Below, one piece after another: positions 10,790 to 24,003 of a stretch of 64,000 nucleotides of DNA. The stretch covers positions 1,452,701 through 1,516,700 of the forward strand of contig NC_085071.1 in NCBI RefSeq assembly GCF_963662255.1. The letters are read 5' to 3'. The notes beneath the pieces were generated by a model. The model was not told the origin of the DNA, ran no database searches, and saw only the letters and a list, made by a program, of their open reading frames with translations. Position numbers and translations under genes: made by a program. Every line of letters begins with the position of its first letter. Positions within the stretch are counted from its first letter, which is position 1. The stretch comes from Cinclus cinclus. Lineage: Eukaryota; Chordata; Aves; Passeriformes; Cinclidae.

Positions 10790-11060
10790 TGGGAATAAAT
10801 CCAGTACAGCAAATAAATATAAACATGCCAATAATAAAAATAAAATAAATAAGGATTAAAATAAAGAATAGAATAAGAATTATAATAAATATACTGTAAT
10901 GAATAGAATAGAATAGAATAGAATAGAATAGAATAGAATAGAATAGAATATATATTATGTAATATTTCTAATATGAATTTTGATATATATTTATTCTATT
11001 ATCTAAATATACATAGATATAAAAGTGCAAATAAATATCTATGCAAAAAAAAAATATATA
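10790..11060. repeat. AT-rich tract with (GAATA)10
   Basis: AATAAAT-type low complexity surrounds ten perfect GAATA pentamers at 10901-10950, followed by TATA-type dinucleotide stretches ending near 11062. Confidence 0.9.
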
Positions 11061-11062
11061 TA

Positions 11063-11310
11063 TAAATCCATGGGGGAATTTAGGGGAGATTTAGGGAGGA
11101 CTGGGGAGGTTGGGAAAAATTGGGAGCACTGGGGGGGGGATCAGAAAGCATGTGGAGGTTTAGAGGGTATTTAAGGGAATTTTTGGAGAATTTTTGGAGA
11201 TTTGGGGGTTTAGGGGGAATTTGAGCAATTTAGAGGGGATTTGGGTGGGGTTGACAGAGAATTTTGGGGGATTGGGAAATTCTGCGGGGGGGGGGGGGGG
11301 GGTGGGATTT
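11063..11310. repeat. G-rich degenerate repeat with an 18-nt-class poly(G) run
   Basis: Loose repeats of TTTGGGGGATTT and TTTAGGGGGAATTT lead into an uninterrupted G run near 11285-11302. This could form G-quadruplexes on the plus strand and is a likely site of sequencing error. Confidence 0.8.
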
Positions 11311-11469
11311 GGGAAAGGCTTCAGGACCTGGAGTCGCTGTCCTGTCCCTGGCTTGTGTCCCCAGCCTGTCCTGCTGAGTCCAACCCCCCCAAGCCCCAAA
11401 TGTTCCCAGCCCGGCAGGGGTTTGGAGCTGCTCCTGACCTTCATTGGAAGGATTTGCAGGTGTCAGAAA

Positions 11470-11875
11470 TTATTCATTTCTGAGTCAGAAATCCCAACCC
11501 CTCAGAGCAGCAAGGAGCTCTCTGAGTGCTCCAAAGACAAAATTATCATTTTGCTTATTTGGAGTGACAACAGAACTTCTCCATTAATGTGACTTTCACC
11601 AGCAGCTCGTTATGCTTTATGTCTGTGCTGATGTGTGTTTGGCCATTTATTATTCTTTTTCTCCTCATGCTGGGCCCTGCTTTATTCCTTCATCAGGATT
11701 TATGGCTGCCCTCTTCCCTGCTTTATTCCTTCATTATATTTTATGGCATCTTTGCTATGCTTGATGTCCATGCAGCCTCCCCATGGATCCCCTTTCCCGG
11801 ATTTTATCCATTACCTTACACGGCTCCTGCCTTATTCAGTGATAAAAAACAATAATCTGGGTGATATTTAAGTGC
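11470..11875. other. AT-richer non-repetitive stretch with a short internal duplication
   Basis: CTGCTTTATTCCTTCAT occurs twice (near 11678 and 11729). Otherwise the sequence is complex and free of satellites, with ATTA and TTTATG motifs. It may be conserved non-coding DNA, but nothing proves that. The 88-residue open frame (hydrophobic) is unsupported. Confidence 0.3.
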
Positions 11876-12147
11876 TCACAGAGGTGAAAGTCCATTGTTT
11901 TCATTCAGCTGGATGGAGGGAGCTGCTGCTTTAGCTTTTCCTCACACGGCTCTGCGAGAACAGGATGATCCTTTGGTTCCAAGGGAGGCAGCAGTTTCCC
12001 CACAATATTCACCCAGAGAGGATAAACCAATAAACCAGTGCTTTGTTTAATTGTTATTAATGGAGGATTCGTGGAGAGATCCCTCCCACCTTGCAAAAGC
12101 CTTATAAAATTAAATGCTGGGTTCAGTTTCCCATCAGGAGACTTCAC

Positions 12148-12248
12148 AGGATCCTGGAATGATTGGAGTGGGAAGGGATTTGAAAGCTCATCCCATTCCA
12201 TCCCCTGCCACAGACAGGGACACCTTCCACTATCCCAAGTTGTTCCAA
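12148..12248 (-). mobile_element. CR1 LINE 3' fragment, antisense
   Basis: Begins GGATCCTGGAATGATTGG, then GGGAAGGGATTTGAAAG, then GACAGGGACACCTTCCACTA: the reverse complement of the CR1 terminal 100 bp. Confidence 0.8.
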
Positions 12249-14967
12249 AATACCGCTCCTTCACCTGGGGCTGATTCCCACTCTGAGTGTCCAGTCTGAG
12301 GTGTTTGGGATGATTCCTGCAAGGAGGAGCCTGGATGAGGAGCTTGGAGCAGCATCTTGCTCATAAATAACTCACCGGCAGAGAGGGATCCCTTTTGCAA
12401 CGACCCAGAAACCATCACCCCCAAATGGGGAGGATCTGGGGCTTTGACAGTGTCCCACACCCCTTGAGAGCCCTCAGGGCTGGGAGGCTGTGCCTGGGAG
12501 CGGGCTGGGATGATCCCATGGGCAGCCACAACCCCCGAGAGTGCTGCTGGAACACAGCTCCAGGCTCCTGCAGTGCCAGCTCCCCCCTGGGAGCATCCGC
12601 TGGACTCCAGCAGACCGGGAATGCTGGGGAGTGCTGGTCCTGTTCCAGCTCAGGGATCGGGGTCAGGCCAGGAGACAAAACTCCACAAGAGGGTTCACAT
12701 CCAGAGCCAAACTCACCTCATTTGAGGGCAGACAGGAGCCCAGAGCTAGGCTGCAAACCTCAGCACGTTTGCTCCATTAATTCTTCCCACAGTGGGAAAA
12801 CAAGGTGTTTCTGGGAATTAATCACCAGGGAAAAACCTTATCCCTCCCTGGGCGTCCCACCCCAGCTCTGTCCCCAGCCTGCCCTCCTCGCTCGCTGCCA
12901 CATCTGCAATTACCTCCCATCCTGACTTCCCATCCCCGATTTGCTCTGGAAAGGGGAAAAAAGAAACCCCTGGATTACTGAGCTGGAGAGGGAGCATGGC
13001 TGCTGCTCCATCTACCACCCCCAAAAGATTTATTAGGAGATCTCAAAAAGGGTGAGAGCTCCTGCACAAAGCTTGGCAGGACACCCTGTGGGGGTAACTC
13101 AGTGTCCTCTCTAATATTTCCACGTTCCTCGACCCTATGGGCAGGGAGCCTGCTCCTGCTCCCATTCCCAAACGGATTCAGAGCAGGGAGGAAAACTCCT
13201 GATATGTTTTTATAACAAACCAGCCAGTAGCCAGGAAATGCAGGAAAATGGGGATTTTTGGGCAGCAGAGTGAAGCCTCTTCCAACTTTAAGCTGAGTTC
13301 AGGAAAGCGAAGAGCTCCTGGAGCTGTCGTGCTGGTGGAGGAGTTGTAGGGAAGAAGGGAAAATGGGATCATTAATCCCCCCCTGTCCTGGGTGGAAAGG
13401 GAAGTTTTGCTGTGCTAAACATGAGCAGGTCAGTAAAATTCCACAGGAGAAGGAGGAGACTTTGCCATTTGATCCCCTGGGAAATGGGAAGAGGACCCAG
13501 CTGGCGGCTGCTGAGCACTTTGCAGAGGCAACACCTTTTTTTTCTTTTTTTTCCCCTCAGAAAGCTCGGTGTGAAATCCTCTCTCCAAGGCTGGAGATCG
13601 CGCTCTGCCCCTGCAGGGCTGCAGCTCCTGCTCGTCCCACGCTGCAGGGCGCTGCCCGTGGCTCCCCTCCGCAGTAAATCCCATCTTCGGGGGATTTTCT
13701 CAGCACAGCCCCAGCCCTGCTCTGTTCTGTTCTCAGTGCAGGGGTGCTGGGCAGGTCAGGGTTGGGAGGTGGCACCTCGGGGTCACCCTGGGCCGTGTCT
13801 TGGCCGCGGGGATGTCCCTGAGCGTGGCACTGCTGTCCCCAAGTCCCCAGCACAGCAGTGGCTATGGATGTCCGGGCAGCACAGCTGATCCCAGCTGATC
13901 CCAACCCTCTGGATCTGGCTGAGAGAAACCTTCTCAGCATTTTCACCCTCCCCTGCAAGGAAACATTAACATTATGGGGCTGCAAATTCTTGTGGCTGTC
14001 CCCAGTCTCAGTGATCCCAAATTCCTGTTTAAATTCTGTGTTTGTGTGCACAGATCACAGAGAGTCCATCTTTTCTGTAAGGATAAGAACATTTCACATT
14101 CTCCAAATACTGCCACAATTATTGGTAACAGAATCCCTGTGCAGGTGCCTCACCTTTAGCATAGAGCACACAAAATGTTGATGTCTAAACTAAAATATTT
14201 GAAGCCCAAAACTCAGCTGAGGAGAAGCTGGAGCTCTCCACAAAAGCATTAAAACTTTGCAGAGTTTTAAAAAAGAAAAATCCCCCACCCACAAATAGAA
14301 GAACGGGAACATTTTGTTTTGCTATTTTCCAAATGAAACATTCCACCTCCTAAGGTTGAGAAAACATTTAACCTCAGAATATGTCTTGGAGTTATATATG
14401 GGATAAAAACCCTGCATCAATCAAATCAAAATGTTTCACTTGACCAGATTTTGACAGCCTGGTTTTTCAAAACACCACAGTTTTGAATCCTGAAGTTGAA
14501 ACCTGAAGTTGATTTTCTTTCTTTTTTAATTCCAAATTTCAGCTCTGCCCAAGGCCCCACACTTCAGTCATTCCCAGCTGTAATTAGCCAGAGCTTCTCT
14601 GCACCTCTCAAGAACGCAGTCAATGATTACTGGGGTGAGCTGCAGAGGCCTTGCAGGGACTGTAGCAGGGGAAGAATCCTTAAGCTGATTTCCTGGCCAG
14701 AGATTAATTCCACTGTGGGTAGAGAGAAATGGAATTTATCCTGCAGCCCCTTGTGAAGGGGCTGAGATTCCAATTCCTGCTCCCACTGAGTTCATGAGGT
14801 CTTGGGATGGGATTTGGGTTTGGTTTTGAATGAAGTGGTTGCAGCTCTGGTGTTTGCACAGAGCCCTCCTTTGTTCTGCTCGTCTTTCATCCCAAACATC
14901 CACATCCCAAAATCCTGCAGGGATTTCAGGGAAGTGCCCCCACCCTAGGCAGGTTCCACATCCCTCA

Positions 14968-15062
14968 TGGAATCGTGGAATGGGTGATGTGGGAAGGGAC
15001 CTCCCAGTGCCACCCTGCCATGGCAGGGACTCCTTCACTGTCCCCGGTCACCCAGAGCCCTG
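14968..15062 (-). mobile_element. CR1 LINE 3' fragment, antisense
   Basis: TGGAATCGTGGAATGGGTGA, GGGAAGGGACCTCCCAGTG and CTGCCATGGCAGGGACTCC match the reverse complement of the CR1 terminus. Confidence 0.75.
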
Positions 15063-16852
15063 AGGCCACCCTGACACTCATTTCTGAAGGTGCTTTGCTG
15101 CCTGCCAGACTAAATGTGGGTAACATTTTACTCCAATAGGAGTTTTTTCCAACAAAATCAAGGATTCTGTGGGGGCTGGAACACTCATCCCTCACATGGG
15201 TACCTTTATTTGGGTCATTTTTGTACCTTAACCTAAAGCAGAAACCTGAATATGGAACAAAAACCAGTTGGATGGTGAATGTTGGGACAGTCAGATAAAT
15301 TCCAGCTGGAGTCAGGCAGAGTGGAGAAGCTTAGACTGGATCTACCCTGATTTAAACAATTCCTCATTAAAATGGACCTTGGCTTAAACACCTCAGTGAT
15401 CACAAATTTCACTGAAATGGGTCTTGGGTGGAGCCCCTCAATGATTAGAGGCAGTTTCATCCCCAGGACTGGAATTTATAACAATAATATTAAAACCATG
15501 ATCGAAAGTTCTTCAAAATGATTGAAAGGAATTTCTCAGCAGCTTCTTGATGCAGTTATGGGACTATGGAGTTGATTGGACCTTTTTTAAGATTCCAGTG
15601 AAGGGAAAGGAGGAAAAATAGCTGGAAACATTTGGCAATTACTGACCCATTCTTCTACAGCAACACAGCCTGAACCAGAACAAAACATGGAGCTGCCACT
15701 TCCTCGCCTTTCTGCACTCCCAGAAAAATAATCTGAGCAGAGTTTTTTATAAACCTAGCAGGAGAAAGGAGCAGAGATTCCATGAAATTCGCTGATGACT
15801 TCATCTGTTTTCTGTGGATATAGTTGGGAGGACCTAGAGATGGGGCTGATGGGAAGATTTTCTGAATAAAAATATCCTTTACATACCCATTGGCTGTTCC
15901 CTTGGGTTTTCAATGTTCCACAGGTTTGGGAGCAGCTCTGGAGTAGCCCCATCAGCTGGGAGTGTCCTCTGATGCTGGTGCTTGTCCAAAATCCTACTTT
16001 GATTTCCAGGTTTTCTCCTCAGAGGTTGAAGCTCAGACCAGGGAGCCTTGGAAGAATATAATTCTGGCAATTCCTCCTTTTCTGGTGCCTTTTGAACCCG
16101 AGGAGGGGCCTGGGTTTAACCAAACCTTGGCATTCCAATCCAGCCTTCAGGGCTATTCCCTTCCCTGCTGGATGCACTGAATGAAAAGTTTGGCAAACTT
16201 AATTTTTAAATGCTGGAATTAAGTTTTTATGGGGAAAAGTTTTGTTCCTCTAAAGCAGCTGTAATAAAATGGGAATAAATGGGATATTTTCCCCCCTCAA
16301 TGGTTTAATCTCTTAGATTAAAAAAAAAAAAAATCTCCCTAAATGATTCCTGTGCCATCTCTGTGTCCAACTGCCTCTTTTTTGGGATAGTGCCTCAGGC
16401 TTCCTGGATTTTCTTGTCTCCAGGGATGAACCTTGGAGTTCTGAACCCACAGGACAAGTTCTCTGCTGGCTCTGGTGGTGCAGTCCCTGGACACAAATCC
16501 ATCCATCCCATGGGCACAGGGAATTCCTGCTGAGGGAAAACCCCATCCCCACAAGGGAGTGACTGCAGGAATTACGGAATTAAGGACTCTGTGCTCTACC
16601 TGGGATTGGAGCCAAATTTTGGGATCACAGAGCCAAATTTTCCCAAGCTGACTCAGCAGTGGCTCCACAGCTCCAGCAGGGAGAGTTTGGTGTCCGGGGT
16701 GGCTTTCCCTGGAGGAATTCCTGATTGACAGTCAGAGGAATCTCTGCTGGGACAGCTCCACCCCTGACAAGCCAAAGAGTGGGGGTGGGGATCCCAGGAA
16801 TCCCTGAGCTGACCTCTCCTCACTCCCAGGCTACCCATGGAGAAGCTGCTCT

Positions 16853-16942
16853 CCAAAACCCCACACGCCTGGAATGCTCCAAAACCCCAAAGAAGATACT
16901 CCTGGAAAACCCCAAAACCCCAAAGAGGACAATCCTGGAAGG
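16853..16942. repeat. Short CCAAAACCCC tandem repeat
   Basis: About three diverged copies of a unit near 30 bp built on CTCCAAAACCCCAAAG and CTCCTGGAAAACCCC. Confidence 0.7.
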
Positions 16943-17014
16943 CCCTACTGACACTTCCAAGGGAGGATCACAAATCCACATCACAGGAATTCTGGGAGGA
17001 ACCTTGGTCTGACA

Positions 17015-17125
17015 TTCCCAATCACCATCCCATTCCCAGTCACCATCCCCTTCTCTATCACCATCCCCTTCTCTATCACCATCCCACTCCCAATCACCAT
17101 CCTGTTCCCTATCACGTCCACATTC
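17015..17125. repeat. 18-bp minisatellite, about 6 copies
   Basis: Copies of ATCACCATCCCCTTCTCT and its variant ATCACCATCCCATTCCCA lie head to tail. The top strand is pyrimidine-rich. Confidence 0.9.
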
Positions 17126-17639
17126 CCAACAAACAAAAGGTCCTGGAAGGGTAACAGGAGCTGTTGTGTCCTTGCTGGTGCCAGGTGGGCCCTGTTGCTG
17201 TCACAGCCATGATTTAGGGCGCCAATTTATCCAAAATCTGCTTTTGAGGGGCCAAATTCTTTTTATTTTCCATTGTTGTCCTCCCAGTTCTTTTACTGGT
17301 GCTCCATCAAATCCAGGATTGGGAACACAAGATCCCTTCTCCAATCCCAAACATCTGACCCCTAAATTCCCTCCTTCTCCACTTCCAATCCTAGACATCT
17401 AAATTCCCTGAACTCCCTCCTTCTCTCCTTCCAATTCCACCCATTTGAACCCTGTATCCCATCTTTCTCCTCTTTCCTGGGCACTGGTTTAACTGGGAAT
17501 TACCTCAAAGCTGGCCCAAGTCTGGCACAGCTGGAGCTCCTCTGGCACCTCGCTCCCAAAATCCGGAGCCTTGGAAGTGGCCGGCATTCTGCTCTGGAAA
17601 ACACAGAGCGGAGCCTGCCCCAGTGCCATCCTCACCTTC

Positions 17640-17890
17640 CTGAAATTCCCTAAATCCCAGCATTAATGGTGCTGTTCACAGAACAGGATTTGCCTGTATG
17701 AAGCCTTTCCCAAACAAAAGTGGCAGCGCCATCGACATTAACCAGGGGAAATCTTAATTGACCTCTCCAAAGGTAAAATTCCTGAGCGGTGCCTAGGGAA
17801 TAAAAATCAGTATTTTATGTTTGCTTCAATGCATGTTGCGGAGTAATGGAAGGAATTAACGTGGAATTGTAGGAGCCAGGGAATGGAGAG
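17640..17890. promoter_or_regulatory. Candidate conserved non-coding element
   Basis: This is a satellite-free segment with dense homeobox-like TTAATTGACC, ATTAACC and ATGCATG words plus CCAAAGGTAAA and GGAATTAACGTGG. The compositional change against its GC-rich flanks is the only evidence. Confidence 0.25.
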
Positions 17891-20800
17891 CATGCAGAGA
17901 TGAGATAATTCCTAATTTTAGCAGTAAGCATCCTTAGGAGCCACCAGTGGTGCAAGGCTGGGATCGACACAGAAATTTGGGACAAGTTTGGGATTCCTGA
18001 GCGGTGCTTTGGGTGGTTCTGGTGTTCCTGCCAAGGTCAAGGTGATCCCAGCGGGATCTGGAGCAGGGAATGAGGCCTCCGAGTGCATCCACGGGATGCA
18101 AGAGTGCCCAGGTGGGAAATGAGATGCAAATCGGGGGAGCTGGAGGAGATAAAGGAAATTTTGGGGGTGCTCAGAGCTGTGCGACCAGGATAAGGCCACA
18201 GAGCTGCCAAAGCAGCCTGGAACAGGATTTCCCCCTCTCAGAACATTCCTGTGCCCCGGGTCACAGCAGGATCTAAAATCGTGTCCTGCCTGTCCATTCC
18301 TCCTGGCTTTTATTCCAGCAGATCCAATAATTTTCCTGAAGAAGAGGTGGAGTTCCACTGGCCTGTGTTCCCCACAGCAGTTGTGACACTCAGGAATGGA
18401 ACCATGCACTTGGATTTTTGGGATTTTCCTCAATCCCATTCCTTCAATCAAGAACATAAAGGTGACAGAGTTCCCCAGCCTTCTTCCCAAAAAGATCCTC
18501 CTGTGATGCATAGGAACGTGGATCATGGCACCTCCTTTGCCCAGCTCTCCACACAAGGAGTTGCCTACAAATGGAAAGTTGCTGATGATGAGATCCCAGC
18601 TCTGCACATTCCAAAGGCATGGATCCCATTTCCAGCCTGGCTGCCACAAACCCCGGAGCTTTTCCAGGCTACTCGACAAGTGGAGGTGGGCAAAGGAGAA
18701 AAGGCAGCATTTTATTGGGAATATCCACTGGTGTGGAACGCCAGTGTCAGTGCTCCCAGGGTAGGGAATCCTATTTAGGATTTCTCCCTAAAGCCTTTCA
18801 TGGAGCCTCAGGTCCTTTCTGGGGCTGCTGTTAAACCCAGCTCTGACAAAAAGGCAACATGGAGGTGGAAATGACTGGGAAAAAAATGAGGAAATTTGGG
18901 GTTTGAAAGAAATTGGATCTTTTTCCACTGAAATCTGACCTGTGGCACCCACCCTACCCCTGAGGAAGAGGGAACTCTGTCTCTCTGGGAAATATTCCCA
19001 ACATTCTGTGCCTTTCCCCAGAGCAGAGGTGACTGCCAGGCCCCCCTGCAGGATCTGTTAAGGGCTAAGGAGAATGGGAATAAGCCATTCCCTGCAGATG
19101 TAATTAATTGTAATTAATTGTAATTAATTACACCTTTAATGAAGCTGGGTTTGGCCATTTAGAATCTCAACAATTGCCTTTATAACAAAATCTCGTATCC
19201 TTTAATTTTCTGCTGGGGGAGGAAAGGGAAGCAACCACAAATCCAGACAAAAAATCAAGGTTTTGGAGTGGTAAAATCATTCTTTATGGCTTTATTTGGG
19301 GTTTTCCTTTTAATAATTCTCCCTGCATCCAGAGCCCCTGAGTGGAAACAAATCCAATTTCATTTTCCTTTCCATGGGCAGTCGGACTCTATTTATTTCC
19401 TAATTTTTTTACCAAGCTAATTTATTTTTGGAGAGAGTTTAGGTTGCCTCTTTGTATTCCAAAAAGGGGTTCCAGTCTTTAATTTCTTCATTGAAAAATT
19501 CAATTTTGTCACCTCGGAGCAGATCCCTCCATTATTCCCCCCAGATGCAGGCGAGCACTGGAGATCTGGAATTGTTCTGGGGGAGAAAAGCCTGGAATAT
19601 CAATGACTTTTCCTCCTATTTCTATGGAGTTTGTGGTTTTTCTGGGCTGAAATCAGAGCAAATCCACTCTTTTGGAGGATTGAGCGGATCCATGGGAAAG
19701 CAGATCCTGTGCCAGTTCTTCCCTCTGTATTGTGACCCTGGGGACACCAAAGCCTCTCTCAGAGCTGGGAGGGAGTGAAAATGGAGCACAGTGTTGTGGG
19801 GTGAGATCAGGATCAAGAGAGATCCCTCCATCGTGGGGAAACCAGGCTGGAATTAGGGATTTTAACTGGATTTATTGCTAAGAAAATAATAATGAGAAGT
19901 CAAACCATTTTAAAACACCTGTCCCCTACTCCTTCCCAGCTCTCTCTCCTCCCCTGTCAGTTCCACATCCAGGCCTGGCAGCTGCAAAAGTTTTGGGTTC
20001 CCAGCTCAGGATTTTTGGGTTCCCAACCAGTTGCATTTGAGGCCACATTCAGAGCAACCTGCACAGGAATTCTGATGATTTTTGGAGTTTTCCCCACATT
20101 CCCTATGTCACCCCCTTGTTCCTGTGGCATCCCATGCAAATGCAGCACTCCCATGCTGGGAAAAAATCTGGGAAGAACGCACTTAATTGGGAGAGAACAG
20201 GAAAGGGTTTAATTTCCAGCCCACTCAGCCATTTCACCAAAACCCCTCATTTTCAGCCCTAAATTCTGCTTTTCACAGAGGTGAGAACCTTGGCTGCAGG
20301 GCCAGACTTGGAGCAGTGAGGTTTGGGTTGGAAATCAGCTCTTGGCCTCTCCGTGAATTCTCACAGCTTGTCTTGGTCCTGCACCTCAGGCTGGGCATTC
20401 ACCTGACATTCCCAGAAGGCAGCAGGCCCACAAAGGGTGGGAGTGAGCTGGGTGAAAATGAATTTACAGGAGTTTGTTTGTGGTTAAGCACAGCCAGGAA
20501 TGAGGCAGAGGGTCCTGAACTCGCCTCAGGGTTTGGGTTTTGTTTTTTCCTTCTGCTCTCACCCCCTGGGCTCACAGCAAAATCCTCCATCAGCACCATG
20601 GATCCAAACAGGACAAAAAGGCTGACCCAGCAATATTTGGATTTAATTTGTGCTCTGACTGTACCAGCCAAACCTTCCTGGCTCCCACAGACCCCTGCGT
20701 GGTTTCTCCTTGTGTCCCATCCCTGTCTGGGATGTAATTCCTGCCCTTTCCCAGCCACTCTGGCTTTCCCAGCTTTCCCCCAAGCCTTTTCCCTCAAATC

Positions 20801-21540
20801 CCAAAACTTTCCTGCCCCATATCCAGAGGTGCCAGCTGTTTGCTGGCTCAGCCCTGGGAACGAGCTGCCAGTGTTTATCAGCAGCCTCTGGAAGGAAACC
20901 GAGAGCCCTTCCATAAAGCTCCTGCACATTCCCAGGCCTCTGGAGCGGGATGAATGGAACCTCAGTATGGGTTTTCCTCCGTGGTGCCTCTGATCCCAAC
21001 AGATCCCAGCTGTGCTCCCACAGGGATTTGTGGCACTAGGAAAAAGTCCTAGAAATGCAAAGAAAAGTCCAAGAACACCTTCCCAGCGATAGGGGCTCCT
21101 GGGGGGATATTTTGGAAAAGCAGCTCTGGTCACACAAAGGGGGATTTGTGTCGGTCCCTGTGGATGCCGGGAAGGGGCTTTGGGACATCTTGTTCCATAA
21201 CAAACATGTTAGAGGAGGGAATTAACACCTCCTCCTGCTGCCTTCGGGGCAGGAGCACATTCCTGCTGTTCTGGGCATTCTGGGATGGCTCAGGGACAAC
21301 TCCAGCCCTGATTCTCCAGGAATTTCTGATGAACCCTCACAGAAGGATCTGGCTTCGCCCAGGGACAGGCCTTGATCCCATTATTCCCACGGAGCCCTTC
21401 ACACCAAGCACATCCATCCTGCTCTCAGGAAAAACTGGGGAAAACGTGGGAAAAACATGGGGAAAACATGAGAAAACTGCCCAGGAATGAATCAATCAGT
21501 GCCTGACCTCACGGAGATCCAGAGGGCATCAAGGGAGAAA
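17891..21540. other. Intergenic, no gene recognised
   Basis: Mixed-composition DNA. The only structured element is a three-copy GTAATTAATT decamer at about 19100-19135. The longest frames (253 residues minus at 17918-18679; 268 plus and 244 minus near 20187-21133) overlap one another on opposite strands and show no domain or splice pattern, so I do not call them. Confidence 0.5.
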
Positions 21541-21760
21541 GGAGCACAGGAGAGGTTTCCCCATGGCCATGAACATCCTTAGGCAGCATCAGGATATGAA
21601 ACTCCTGCCATGAGTGTGTAGGGAAGGATGGACAAGTTCAGGGATGAGAAAGCCACAAAAATCCAATTTACAGGAGCAAAGGAGAGGTTTCTCCATGCAC
21701 ATGAACATCCTTAGGCAGAATCGGGATGTGGAATATCACATCCAGTGGAAAGGAAATTCT
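21541..21760. repeat. Tandem duplication, period 132 bp
   Basis: AGGAGAGGTTTCCCCATG at 21548 is repeated as AGGAGAGGTTTCTCCATG at 21680, each followed by CATGAACATCCTTAGGCAG. Confidence 0.85.
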
Positions 21761-22127
21761 GTTGAGCCTCCAGGAATTCCAGGTGAGCTCCGGTGGGAAG
21801 AGCCAAGAGCATCCAGCTCCTGGTGCAAAAATCACTAATTAGCAGGTCCTGCCTTATTTTTGGAATATTTTCCAAACACTCTGCTGAATTCCTGAATCCT
21901 GTCTCAGCATTTCTGGTTTTTGGGAAGCTCACCAGGAAAAATCAAAACAGGAGTAAACAGCAGCTTTTAAAGTAGAATTTGCTTCAGGCAGTGCCAGTTT
22001 TTAATTATTTATATTTATTAAAGATGAAGAAAAGGAACACTTCCATGTCCTGTTCACCTGGGAATGCTGTGGGATTGTGGGATTGCAAGCAGTTCCAACT
22101 CCAGCACAACCCATTCCTTAAGAGAAA

Positions 22128-22170
22128 AAAAATATATATATATGTATATATATGTATCTGTTATTTATAC
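22128..22170. repeat. A-run and TA dinucleotide tract
   Basis: AAAAAAAA followed by TATATATATG twice. It may be the remnant tail of a retroposed sequence or simple slippage. Confidence 0.7.
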
Positions 22171-23264
22171 ACATTCCCCAAAAAATCTGGGGTTATTTCT
22201 TCCCTGGATATTTGCATATGAAAGACAGGACTGAATTAATTCCAGACTAAATGTAAACATGGCATACCTGGATCTGGGAGGACAAGCTGTCCCTGGGATG
22301 TTTGTTTGGGAATCTGCAGGAGGACAAGCTCTGGCTGGGTCCCACCTCATTCCTGAAGCCTGGGCTCTCATTCCAGCCCCTCCTTGGGAATGGAGGGAAG
22401 TGTGGGCAGAGATGAGACATGTCTGCTCTTCCCACCACAGGGAAAACAAATCCTGAGTGACTCCCAGGGAATGAAGGCAAAGCTCATCCAGGTTTGGCTG
22501 GAAAAAGGAGCTTCTTGTTCAGCACCGAGCCCACACTGGGAGGTTTTGGACCCATTTGCCTCTGGATTTGCGATCAGGAGAGCCCAAACCACTCAGTTCA
22601 GGGCTGGGGGCAGTGCAGGGGGCTGGGATGATGAAGGAGGGGTGGAATTTGTCCCCTCACAGGGACTTGTGGCTGGATTAAATCCCTGAGGAAAGTTCCT
22701 GATCCAGGAAAGGTCAGAGGCAGGGTCAGACTTGAGTCTGGATTCAGTCCCCTCATTTTTCCAGTAAAAGGTCAACGACAGGGTTCCATCCCCTCATTTT
22801 CCAGGGAAAGGTTCCTTTCTCAAGGGAATTGGCTCCTTGCTCCTCCCCAGCTGCTCCCAGCTCTCTGCTGTGCTTCTCCTTGGGCCAAGATTTCATTCTG
22901 AGCTGGTTCTGCTCCAAGAAGAGCTCAAACCCTTTCTGAGCCCCCAGCTTTGCCCTGACCCCCGGGCTGATGCACATTCTGCTTTTCCATGGGGGATATT
23001 TGGTATCCTACACAGACATCTCAGATGGGAGCAACCAACACTGCGAAAGTCACTTCCCTTTGGGAAGGATCCCTTTGGGATCTCCTCAGCAAGGGCAGAT
23101 ACTTCTCAGGCTCTCTGGAAACGCTGCTGAGAATCAGGGAGAGCCCTAAAAAACAGGAATTGCTTTAGGTCAGCTCTGGGAAGCCCCAGTTTGGTTTTCC
23201 CCAGGGTTCGAGCTCCAGGGGCACTTTGGGGAGCAGGAAAAATCTCTAGACTTGGATGGGGAGG

Positions 23265-23432
23265 CCCTGGCATAGAGGAGCTGTGGATTCCCACCCCTGG
23301 CAGTGCCCAAGGCCAGGTTGGACACTGGGGCTGGGAGCAGCCTGGGACAGTGGGAGGTGTCCCTGCCATGGCAGGAGTGGCACTGGGTGGGATTTAAGGT
23401 CCCTTCCATCCCAACCATTCTGTGATTTTATG
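23265..23432 (+). mobile_element. CR1 LINE 3' fragment, sense
   Basis: CTGGCAGTGCCCAAGGCCAG, GTTGGACACTGGGGCTGG, CTGCCATGGCAGGAGTGG and the terminus TTTAAGGTCCCTTCC with CATTCTGTGATTTTA. Confidence 0.9.
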
Positions 23433-23861
23433 TGCCAGGAATGCCAGCAGTGATGCCTGGATGCAATTCCTCCCCAAAGGGTTTGGGAAGGAGGAATTTG
23501 GGAAGCAGTTCCTCAGCTGAAAAGCTGCCACTGTGGGGTCAGAGGTTTAAAGGGAGCACAAAATGTCCCTTTCCACAAAGAGGTGGAGGAATGCATTTAT
23601 CCCATGGCACTTGGATAGGATTTACCTGCAGATTAAGGGGATTTAATGCTCGTGGTCCCACAAGTGTCCAACTTCCCATCAGAGTCCCCAAGGATCCTGG
23701 GTGCAATTTAATTTATTTACTTGGAGCACCCTGAGGACACGGACAGTGCCTGGAAAATGCAGGATGGGATGTCAAGAGAATGGTTCTCCTCTGGACACTG
23801 GGAGGCCCTGAGAGATCCCTTTTGGAAGCTGAGTTGTCCTGGAGCAACCTCACTGGGATCC

Positions 23862-24003
23862 CAGAATCCTGGAATGGTTTGGGTTGGAAGAGACCTTAAA
23901 CCCACCCAGTGCCACCAGGGACACCTCCCCCTGTCCCAGGATATCCCAGCCTGGCCTTGGACACTGCCAGGGGTCTGGGAGCAGCCACAGCTGCTCTGGC
24001 CAC
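23862..24003 (-). mobile_element. CR1 LINE 3' fragment, antisense
   Basis: CCTGGAATGGTTTGGGTTGG followed by AAGAGACCTTAAACCCACC, CAGGGACACCTCCCCCTGTC and CCAGCCTGGCCTTGGACACT. It lies 430 bp from the sense copy at 23265-23432, forming an inverted pair of CR1 tails. Confidence 0.9.

Larger units (their letters stand above)
11876..16850. other. Intergenic, mostly featureless
   Basis: Apart from the two CR1 scraps listed separately, I see no array, exon or RNA gene. 14170-14500 is AT-rich and non-repetitive. 13540-13700 is GC-rich. The open frames here are short and unlike any family I know. Confidence 0.5.

Noticed and set aside
11063..11310. TTAGGG-like words suggesting interstitial telomere sequence
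   Set aside because: Only scattered TTTAGGG and TTAGGGGG words occur with no hexamer register. It is a G-rich degenerate repeat.
20187..21133. Plus 268-codon and minus 244-codon frames
   Set aside because: They overlap each other on opposite strands, contain no recognisable motif and lack convincing splice or start signals.
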